A stretch of 64,000 nucleotides of DNA from the NCBI RefSeq assembly GCF_900177815.1, contig NZ_FXAZ01000008.1, positions 186,001 to 250,000 on the forward strand, written 5' to 3'. The position numbers and the translations under genes were made by a program. Origin of the DNA: Paenibacillus aquistagni (GTDB taxonomy: Bacteria > Bacillota > Bacilli > Paenibacillales > Paenibacillaceae). This document shows, in pieces, positions 57,613 to 64,000 of this stretch; positions within the stretch are counted from its first letter, which is position 1; every line of letters starts with the position of its first letter. The notes under the pieces were generated by a model. It was not told the DNA's origin, did not search any database, and saw only the letters and a list, made by a program, of their open reading frames with translations.

Positions 57613-58896
57613 TTAGGTCGTTACCAGCAAATCCTGAGTCTCCTTAGAGATCACCTGCTGTATACTGGACTTGATAATGTCGCAGCCAGCGGCCAGATGC
57701 TCCATCGAGACGGTCAGCGGAGGCATGATCTTCAGCACGCAGTCTCCTCTGCCGGCTCTTTCAATGATAAGCCCGTTCTCGAAGCTGATCTCCGTCATCC
57801 GCTTTGCCCCGGCTTCATCCGTGAAGCCCGAGACGTCAATGCCCCAGATCAGGCCAAGCCCGCGGATGGCAATGGACGGGTGCAGAGGCTTGATTTCTTT
57901 GTTAAGGAACGAGCGTATAAACGCTTCCTTCTGCTTCACTTCGGCTTCCAGGGCGACTCTGTCCCGGAACTCGAGCGCGGCCTTGGCGGCCACAAAAGCG
58001 AGCTGGTTGCCGCGGAAGGTGCCGTTGTGCTCGCCCGGCGTCCAGAGATCCAGTTCAGGCTTCAGCAGCAGGAGGGACATTGGCAGGCCGTACCCGCTGA
58101 TCGACTTGGACAGGGTAATGAGATCCGGCTCGATTCCCGCACGTTCGAAGGAGAAGAATTCGCCTGTCCGGCCGCAGCCGACTTGAATCTCGTCGGTAAT
58201 GAGCAGGATATCGTGCCTGCGGCAAAGCTGCTGCAGCCCTCGCAGCCACTGCTCGTCGACGACGTGAATTCCGCCTTCGGCTTGTACCGTTTCAAGCAGG
58301 ATGGCGGCCGGCTTGTCGATTCCCGAGTGCGAATCAATCAGGATATTTTCGATATAGCCGAGCGTATCCATTTCTGCGAAAGCCCCACTCGGGTGCGGCA
58401 TGAACGTAACTTCGCCCAGAGGAAGCCCCGCCCCTTCCCTCATGGACTTGGAGCTTGTCACCGACAGGCTGCCGAGCGACATGCCGTGGAAGCCGCCCAT
58501 GAATGCGAATATCCCCGTTCTCTTCTTCGCCTTGCGTGCGAGCTTCAGGGCCGCTTCCACCGCGTTCGTTCCCGTAGGACCGCAGAATTGAAGCTTGTAA
58601 TTCAGCTTCTTCGGCTCCAGGATCCGCTCCGAGAAGCTCTGGATGAACTCACGCTTGGCCATTGTATACATATCCAGACCGTGCATAATCCGGTCGGAGG
58701 TCAAGTAATCGAGAACCTGGTCCTTGACATAATCGTTGTTATGACCGTAATTCAGTGCCCCGGCACCTGCAAAAAAATCAATATATGCTCTTCCGTCCTC
58801 AGAATATAACAGGTCTCCCTTGGCCCGGTCGAATACCACCGGAAAGCTTCTGCAGTAAGATCTTACGTTGGACTCCAGCTTTTCAAAAATGCTCAT
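57613..58896 (-). CDS. ectB: Diaminobutyrate--2-oxoglutarate aminotransferase (EctB-like)
   Basis: A 427-residue PLP-dependent class III aminotransferase. It transfers the amino group of glutamate to aspartate 4-semialdehyde to give L-2,4-diaminobutyrate, the building block used six times by the adjacent synthetase. Visible features: FFAGAGALNYGHN near the N-terminus (typical of EctB/Dat enzymes), GPTGTNAVEAALKLARK, GGFHGMSLGSLSVT, the DEIQVGCGRTG acidic loop and the PLP lysine region LSKSISGYGLPMSLLL. The start at 58896 (MSIFEKLESNVRSY) follows GGAGG 9 bases upstream; a longer frame to 58971 lacks a site. No ectA or ectC is near, so this is not an ectoine operon. The link with pmxA is 776 bases in the same direction. 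Confidence 0.93.
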   Translation of the reverse strand: MSIFEKLESNVRSYCRSFPVVFDRAKGDLLYSEDGRAYIDFFAGAGALNYGHNNDYVKDQVLDYLTSDRIMHGLDMYTMAKREFIQSFSERILEPKKLNYKLQFCGPTGTNAVEAALKLARKAKKRTGIFAFMGGFHGMSLGSLSVTSSKSMREGAGLPLGEVTFMPHPSGAFAEMDTLGYIENILIDSHSGIDKPAAILLETVQAEGGIHVVDEQWLRGLQQLCRRHDILLITDEIQVGCGRTGEFFSFERAGIEPDLITLSKSISGYGLPMSLLLLKPELDLWTPGEHNGTFRGNQLAFVAAKAALEFRDRVALEAEVKQKEAFIRSFLNKEIKPLHPSIAIRGLGLIWGIDVSGFTDEAGAKRMTEISFENGLIIERAGRGDCVLKIMPPLTVSMEHLAAGCDIIKSSIQQVISKETQDLLVTT

Positions 58897-59353
58897 GCGC
58901 TTCATCCTCCATCGGAATTGGGATATGATTGGCTTCATCCTTACTGAACCTTCTGAACCTTCTGACGTCATGGAGCAACATTTTCTCGGCTGTCATTTTC
59001 CACAATTGTCGGTCCCCGCATGCCGGCTTACTGGGTAGCCAATGGACTAGTATCCAGCACACAGCTTAAGTAGGTATAAAAAACCTTGAATTGTATGTTC
59101 TAGCATAATAGGAAAGATGAGCCAATTAGGATTATATCAAAATTTCCCAGAATGTATAGTAAAGCTTTAGTTAAATTAGGTCTTATCAACATAAGGTGTA
59201 AATATTTCGCCTAAAAAGAGCGAATAAAGAAGAAACGTTGGGAATGGTTTGCCATCAATCGAGGAATTCCACGCTTGTCGACATTCAGGTCGTAAATCGA
59301 AGTTTACCAATTTGTACTTGGAGTAGAGGAAGGATTCATGCCACTTTTTTCAT
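58897..59353. other. Upstream region of the aminotransferase gene
   Basis: No gene is seen. A short direct repeat (CTGAACCTT twice) lies near 58,940-58,960. ATTATA at 59,131-59,136 reads TATAAT on the minus strand and could be a -10 box, without a good -35. Confidence 0.35.
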
Positions 59354-59999
59354 TCATGTTGCGCCAACGTTTATAACGGTGACTCCTATTCGCCGAGCCA
59401 TAATTTCAGTATCTAGAACAGATACCTCAACTTCTTTTATCATAGAAGTATCACCGTCCAGATAATCTTCGATATATGCATACGGTGAATTAAGCTCTGC
59501 AACACGAAATCAATTATTTTTCTCAATATTTATGTGCTGGTGTACATGATTGATATAAATCACATCGCATCCTTCTTACTTGAGTAGTCTCGAACAACAG
59601 CAAGAATAGAAACAATCTTTCTGATATCAATAGCTTCTTTCAAATCTAGCTGAATACATTTTCGAATTAATAGATGCTTGTACAATGAGAATACCATTCC
59701 GAACCTTAATCCAAAGTCTTCTTCAACTTGGCATGAAGTATTGGATCATTTCTTTCTGTGGTCACAATTAAGTCAGTCGTCATTATTATTGGTTCCTGTG
59801 TCTCAGGGTGTTTAGGATGTCCAAGGCTAAGTTCCTCTGAAATTAAAAATGTATCCTTACCATTCAAGTATAACGACCAAGTGATGATACATCTTGGTGA
59901 ACAAAGAAAATAAAGTAGTAGACTGGACTTGTTGATTCTACAAGATTTTTGAATATAAAAATCATCACCCTCCGAGAAATAAGATTTAGACAGACTCAT
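59354..59999 (-). pseudogene. Degraded coding region, unknown
   Basis: Three short coding-like frames follow one another on the minus strand, each ended by a stop. They are 97 residues (59,706-59,999; contains DTFLISEELSLGHPKHPETQ), 45 residues (59,560-59,697; contains KEAIDIRKIVSILAVV) and about 50 residues ending at 59,354 (contains AELNSPYAYIEDYLDGD). None has a good ribosome binding site. Residue composition looks coding, so I read this as one or more decayed genes. No family is recognised. The 97-residue frame alone could still be an intact hypothetical protein. Confidence 0.35.
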
Positions 60000-60233
60000 G
60001 ATTTAAAAATTAGTTTTAGACTCAATATCAGAATAAAGCAGTTCATGGACACAAACTGGATACTAAAGTAATAGACTGTCTCAATGGTTTATCCGTTAGT
60101 TGAACGAAATTCAGACTATAAATAAATAGCCATTCCGTTATACTTTGAAATTAAAGGGTGAATTATTAAACATTCACGCCAAGATCAAGGTCATAATTAC
60201 ATTCGCGATTTTTTTAGTGAAGGAGGCTATGTA

Positions 60234-60794
60234 TTGGATAAACGGGACTATATAAAAAAAGGATTTGAAGCTTATTATCGACGATATGATCAAATTACGG
60301 AGGATGGATTTTGCAGATGGATGGGACCAGACGTTCCGGGTGAAATGAAGGCAACCGACTCTGAGGAGGAGTGGTCGATATGGAGATTAGTTCCTTCTAC
60401 CGTAACTGATGACGACATTTGTGCGCTGGAAAAAGAATTCGGGCTGGACTTTCCGGAATGGTATCAAGCATTCATTTCAACCTATCATCACTATTTCGAC
60501 ATTGTGCCAGCACAACCGGTCGATAAGCCGTTACGCAAAATTCAAGATATGTATAATCCAATCCTGTGCAAGTGGGGTTACCTTCCATTCGCCTGGGACT
60601 CCGAGTATGGTCACATATTATGCATGGATCTTACTGGCCCGGATGAGGAGCACCATGCAATCTATGAGATTGAACATGAAATATTATTTGATTTTGATGA
60701 AGAAAAGACAGGGAGCGATCAACTGAAAGCGTCGATGAAATTTTTGTATCCCAATTTCAAATCGTTTTTTGACTATGCTTTTGAATTGAAATAG
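60234..60794 (+). CDS. SUKH-domain (SMI1/KNR4-family) protein
   Basis: A 186-residue acidic cytosolic protein of the SMI1/KNR4 superfamily. The conserved core is TVTDDDICALEKEFGLDFPEWYQAFISTYHHYFD, then LPFAWDSEYGHILCMDLTGPDEEHHAIYEIEHE, with the final SMKFLYPNFKSFFDYAF. In bacteria many SUKH proteins are immunity proteins of polymorphic (contact-dependent or Rhs/LXG) toxins. No toxin gene is visible next to it, so an orphan immunity gene is the likely reading, as inference. The TTG start is set by AAGGAGG (60220-60226) 7 bases upstream. An IS element has landed 28 bases after the stop codon. Confidence 0.85.
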   Translation: MDKRDYIKKGFEAYYRRYDQITEDGFCRWMGPDVPGEMKATDSEEEWSIWRLVPSTVTDDDICALEKEFGLDFPEWYQAFISTYHHYFDIVPAQPVDKPLRKIQDMYNPILCKWGYLPFAWDSEYGHILCMDLTGPDEEHHAIYEIEHEILFDFDEEKTGSDQLKASMKFLYPNFKSFFDYAFELK

Positions 60795-60881
60795 AGAGAC
60801 AAGTGAATCGGCTACACTTAGTTGGACAATAAAAATAAGGGCTAGTAGAATGAAGAGAATAATACTAGGAGCGGATCTACT

Positions 60882-61163
60882 ATGCCAAAACAAAGACGTA
60901 CATTTACAGCAGAATTCAAAAGACAAATGGTCCAGTTATATGAAAATGGAAAGCCAAGGGCAACGATTGCCAGAGAGTATGAACTTAGTCCATCTGCCCT
61001 CGATCGCTGGATTAAGCAATCGCAAACGTCAGGTTCGTTTTCTGAAAAAGATAACCGAACAGCTGAAGAGAATGAACTCATCGCTCTTCGTAAGCGAGTT
61101 CAGCGGCTTGAAATGGAAAATGACATTTTAAAGCAAGCCGCGCTGATCATGGGACGAAAGTAA
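60882..61163 (+). CDS. IS3-family transposase OrfA
   Basis: A 93-residue protein with the N-terminal helix-turn-helix (RRTFTAEFKRQMVQLYENGKPRATIAREYELSPSALDRWI) and a C-terminal leucine-zipper-like helix (ENELIALRKRVQRLEMENDILKQAALIM). It ends in the sequence ACGAAAGTAAAG, where orfB continues in the -1 frame, as expected for IS3 elements that fuse OrfA and OrfB by frameshifting. AGGAG lies about 12 bases before the ATG. Confidence 0.9.
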   Translation: MPKQRRTFTAEFKRQMVQLYENGKPRATIAREYELSPSALDRWIKQSQTSGSFSEKDNRTAEENELIALRKRVQRLEMENDILKQAALIMGRK

Positions 61164-61204
61164 AGATCATTAAGCAGAACAGTGATAAATACTCGGTATC
61201 AGCA

Positions 61205-62004
61205 TTGTGCGAAGTCCTGCAAATCTCCAGAAGTACCTTCTACTATGAAACGAAAGCAAAAGACAACGATGACGAAATAACGACGGCTATCGTAGAGATC
61301 TTTAATGCCAACCGAAAAGCGTATGGAACGCGCAAATTGAAGGTCAAACTTCAGGAACAAGGCTATACGGTTTCAAGACGTCGAATCGGACGGATTATGA
61401 AAGAGCAGGGTCTGGTGTCCACGTACACAATAGCGCAGTATAAGCCGCACAAGACTGCTTATAACGAAGCGATAACGGCGAATGAGTTAAAACGTGAGTT
61501 CGATCAAACTGAAGCTAAACGCTTCGTAGTCAGCGATCTCACTTATGTCAAGGTCCAGCACAAGTGGCAATACAATACATTTGCGTGCTGATCGATTTAT
61601 TTAACCGAGAAATTATTGGCCACAGTGCAGGTCCACACAAGGATGCTGCTCTGATTTCCCGTGCCTTTGCCACGGTAGAAGGCGATTTAAGCGACATTCA
61701 GTGGTTTCATACGGATCGTGGAAGCGAGTTTAAGAATCAGACCATGGACGATCTATTAGAAGCGTTCAACATTGGTCGCTCCCTGAGCATGAAAGGCTGT
61801 CCTTATGACAACGCCGTTGCTGAAGCTACTTACAAAGTGATGAAAACAGAATTCGTCAATCAGATGAATTTCCAGAGTCTTCATCATCTAAAACTAGAAT
61901 TATATGATTATGTAAACGGGTTTAATAAACATCGTGTTCATGGCACACTAGGCTACATGACGCCAGTTCAGTACAAAGCAGAGGCCCTTAAAAAAGTTGT
62001 CTGA
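61205..62004 (+). pseudogene. IS3-family transposase OrfB, broken by a 5-bp duplication
   Basis: DDE integrase-type catalytic subunit in two frames. The first part (RSTFYYETKAK, KAYGTRKLKVKLQEQGYTVSRRRIGRIMKEQGL, VVSDLTYVKV) ends at a stop codon at 61,591; the second (YICVLIDLFNREIIGHS, FHTDRGSEFK, MKGCPYDNAVAEATYKVMKTE) continues in another frame from 61,564. The break is an exact tandem duplication AATAC-AATAC at 61,569-61,578; removing one copy restores KWQYICVLID. The DDE residues (D in SDLTYV, D in HTDRG, E in EATYK) are otherwise intact. The frame extends upstream of 61,205 to overlap the end of orfA. Confidence 0.92.
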
Positions 62005-62005
62005 T

Positions 62006-62302
62006 TCACTGTTGACAGTCCACAATTCTAAGACCAATTAAGTCAGGAAGTTCAGAAACAAATTTGGGGGGATTATTTTTATATCTATCTGCATATCGTT
62101 TTCTTATTATTTTTTCTGATAAACTTGAAGTCCCCTTGACCCGCCCCTGTAACAAGGGGTTAGAGATATTTATCTTTGATAATATGTTTTCTTCTACAAA
62201 ACCTAGAATTTTATCCTTAAGCTCTCTTTCAAGTTCTTCTCTTTGTTTGTCTAATACTTGCTTAGATTCTGAAATAAATTCTGACAAAGTAAGCTGCACC
62301 AC
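62006..62302 (-). pseudogene. RelA/SpoT-domain protein, truncated by the IS element
   Basis: The 98-codon frame starts at a GTG (62302, GGTGAGG upstream) with a helical N-terminus (LSEFISESKQVLDKQREELERELKDKILGFVEE) and runs into the start of a nucleotidyltransferase synthetase domain: GRVKGTSSLSEKIIRK and ELPDLIGLRI are the typical RelA/SpoT motifs. The last five codons belong to the IS. The catalytic part is missing on the left side of the IS, so this is not active. It lies 44 bases after an Mrr-like nuclease gene in the same direction, so the two formed a pair. Confidence 0.8.
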
Positions 62303-62346
62303 TTCATCCTCACCTTCTTTTTATTGGATCAGAAAACAATTTATAT

Positions 62347-63819
62347 TTACTGAACTATGTCTGGATATCGACCTACAATCTCAGGATGCATTCTTAGTCT
62401 ATCTTCAATGTCCTCCCTATTCCACCAATCTATTAACATACCCCTATCACGCAGATTTCTTAAATATTCGTGAAGTTGTCTAGTTATTTGACTTGAAACG
62501 ACTAAGTGGTAACCATCTGCCCCATGCATATCAATTGTATCTCTAATATCTTGTACATTACTCTTATTTACATTACTTTGATATGCTTTGCACTGTACAA
62601 GAATTTTTTTTATTTCATATGGCGGTTCGTTTGAATCAATGAGTATTTGCTTTTTAAATACCATTTCCATCTCCAAATCCTTACCACCATCACCTTGTGT
62701 GCCACTACCTACTCTCTTAATCCAGCGTACACTTGGGTCCACTACAAAGATATCTCTAATTAGCTTTTCAAATCTTTCGCCATTTATTTTTTCTTGCCAA
62801 ACAAATTGGGTTACTGGAAACAACACAGAACGTTCCATATCATTCCTATTTCTTACTGCTTTAACCTCATCTTTAAAAGACTTCTCTCCGCAATCATCGT
62901 CAATACTAATTAAATGTTCCCTACCTAAAATAAAAAACCTGTCTTCTATCGGTACTATTTTAACCTGCTCATAATTTGATTCTAAAAACTCTAATAGCTC
63001 TAGACCTTTATCATACCTTTTACGATTAACAGCGTTACCTAGTTTATCAGTAATTATTATCTTTTTAGTTACACCTTCAAGGTTTGTTGGAATATAACTC
63101 TTAGAGAATAAATGCTTGAGTTTATCAAGTACTTTGGAACCCAATTCAAATACACTTATTTTCGATTCAAAACTTCTAAACCACGCCCAAAATGGCTTGT
63201 TTCTAGCCATAAAGTTATGCTTTTCATGATTGTATTCTCCATCAAGATATGTAGCTATCTTTTTAGCTTTCTCATGATAAGACTTAAAATCAGGGATATG
63301 AGGCTCTGTATATGATAAAACAGTATCCATTATAAAAGCAGATAAGAATGAGGAATGAATAATTCTCCCTGTAATAAACTCCGTTTCCTCAGATAACTGA
63401 AAGTTCATTAAATTATGTCGTTCAAACGAGATTAATCTTGAGTGAATCTCATTCGACATATCAATTCCATATAAGTGCGTTAGCGGGTGTTCTTGTGTTA
63501 ATAGTGACGTGGATATATTATTGGTTGCTCTCAGTGTAATTGCAACAATACTAGATATTAAATCATGTAGATCTGATCTTTCCCCATCAAATGCCCACGA
63601 ACTTGTACGAATATATCCCCAGAAAGAATTCCAATAAGGTTCAACTTTCAGTATGTCTGATCTTAAACCAATAGGAGACGGAGGTGAAGTATTCATAAAT
63701 AGTCTTGTCACATCTAGCTTCTCACCATCTTCAAGTTCAAAGGATAGTTCTTCGGTAGCTACGCTATATCCTAGATCTATTGCATACTGATAGTATTCAG
63801 GTAGGATTTGTTCAATCAT
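62347..63819 (-). CDS. Mrr-like restriction endonuclease fold protein
   Basis: A 490-residue protein. The C-terminal 150 residues form a restriction-endonuclease-like (Mrr_cat) fold: FEKLIRDIFVVDPSVRWIKRVGSGTQGDGGKDLEME, then ILVQCKAYQSNVNKSNVQDIRDTIDMHGADGYHLVVSS and an ending SRQLHEYLRNL..MLIDWWNREDIEDRL. The catalytic D (in GDGGKD) and QxK (QCK) are visible. The N-terminal 330 residues (helical, rich in Lys/Ser, with FERHNLMNFQLSEETEFITGR) match nothing I recognise. The start at 63819 follows GGAG 6 bases upstream rather than the ATG at 63831. It is AT-rich, unlike the pmx genes. Its partner is the truncated RelA/SpoT gene downstream. A role in phage or plasmid defence is inference. Confidence 0.8.
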   Translation of the reverse strand: MIEQILPEYYQYAIDLGYSVATEELSFELEDGEKLDVTRLFMNTSPPSPIGLRSDILKVEPYWNSFWGYIRTSSWAFDGERSDLHDLISSIVAITLRATNNISTSLLTQEHPLTHLYGIDMSNEIHSRLISFERHNLMNFQLSEETEFITGRIIHSSFLSAFIMDTVLSYTEPHIPDFKSYHEKAKKIATYLDGEYNHEKHNFMARNKPFWAWFRSFESKISVFELGSKVLDKLKHLFSKSYIPTNLEGVTKKIIITDKLGNAVNRKRYDKGLELLEFLESNYEQVKIVPIEDRFFILGREHLISIDDDCGEKSFKDEVKAVRNRNDMERSVLFPVTQFVWQEKINGERFEKLIRDIFVVDPSVRWIKRVGSGTQGDGGKDLEMEMVFKKQILIDSNEPPYEIKKILVQCKAYQSNVNKSNVQDIRDTIDMHGADGYHLVVSSQITRQLHEYLRNLRDRGMLIDWWNREDIEDRLRMHPEIVGRYPDIVQ

Positions 63820-64000
63820 ATATATCTCCATGTAAGCATTTTTACCTAGTATATTCTACATTTTTTTACACATTCCTCTACGCCAAACTCATAATACATC
63901 AAAAACTCTAGTAAAATTAACTGAGAAAGTTCTTCGTCTAAACAGATTTATTCTAGATGATGATTTCGGTTCAAAAACATATATTTTTTTGCACTTATAA
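63820..64000. other. AT-rich upstream region of the nuclease gene
   Basis: Very AT-rich. AGTATA at 63,848-63,853 reads TATACT on the minus strand and could be the -10 box of the nuclease gene. No gene is seen to the window end. Confidence 0.35.

Larger units (their letters stand above)
60823..62022 (+). mobile_element. IS3-family insertion sequence (defective)
   Basis: About 1,200 bases with orfA and orfB of the IS3 family. Short terminal inverted repeats start TGGAC on the left (60823) and end GTCCA on the right (62022), with partial matching further in. The three bases outside the ends (AGT and CAA) differ, so there is no target-site duplication; the right side cuts a RelA/SpoT gene whose missing part is not found on the left. 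An IS-mediated deletion is likely. orfB is frameshifted, so the copy cannot move by itself. Confidence 0.85.

Noticed and set aside
57613-58896. Ectoine biosynthesis operon
   Set aside because: Only the EctB-like gene is present; no ectA or ectC nearby, and the neighbour needs Dab.
59238-59465. 75-codon plus-strand frame
   Set aside because: It is opposite a more coding-like minus-strand fragment and lacks a ribosome binding site.
1-64000. CRISPR arrays, tRNA or rRNA genes
   Set aside because: No regular repeat-spacer pattern and no tRNA- or rRNA-like sequence was seen on reading; repeats found are inside NRPS genes.

Overview
The window looks like chromosomal DNA of a Paenibacillus-type Firmicute. 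The signs are strong AGGAGG ribosome binding sites, TTG and GTG starts, a copper-amine-oxidase-like stalk-domain protein, SH3/amidase cell-wall genes, and above all a complete polymyxin-type nonribosomal peptide synthetase (NRPS) cluster, so far known from Paenibacillus. The flanking genes do not look like a classical P. polymyxa neighbourhood. Species assignment is inference only.

Left flank (1-15,400): small housekeeping and accessory genes. These are two TetR regulators, an oleate hydratase (ohyA) divergent from one of them, an SH3-amidase, an ArsR/SRPBCC pair followed by a YdeI-like gene, an MBL hydrolase, a VOC protein, an Lrp regulator, a MarR-MFS-glycosyltransferase detoxification cassette with a shared operator, a P-loop kinase-like ATPase and a stalk-domain lipid/wall-associated protein. 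A frameshifted gene remnant and a strong terminator close this part.

Core (15,407-58,896, all on the minus strand): the order of transcription is Dab aminotransferase, pmxA, pmxB, pmxC, pmxD, pmxE. PmxE (C-A-T x2, C-A-T-E, C-A-T x2, terminal C) starts the peptide. PmxA (half-C, A-T-E, C-A-T x3, terminal C) continues it, and PmxB (half-C, A-T-TE) ends it. Specificity codes that I read from the adenylation domains by eye give Dab-Thr-(D)Dab-Dab-Dab-(D)Leu/Phe-Leu/Ile-Dab-Dab-Thr, which is the polymyxin B/E decapeptide in the biosynthetic order E-A-B. PmxC and PmxD are ABC exporters. The aminotransferase would make the six 2,4-diaminobutyrate residues from aspartate semialdehyde.

Right flank (59,000-64,000): an AT-rich accessory region with degraded reading frames, a SUKH (SMI1/KNR4) protein, an IS3-family element whose orfB is broken by a 5-bp duplication, a RelA/SpoT-domain gene cut off by that element, and an Mrr-like restriction nuclease directly upstream of it. 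The last two look like a broken two-gene defence or toxin module.

The most unusual points are: low-complexity insertions at one fixed loop in most adenylation domains; a cysteine (GYCFGG) instead of serine as thioesterase nucleophile; a fossil of a PmxE-like C-terminus in front of pmxA, which suggests the cluster was once colinear (E-A-B); the Dab aminotransferase linked to the cluster; and the nuclease plus RelA/SpoT pair.
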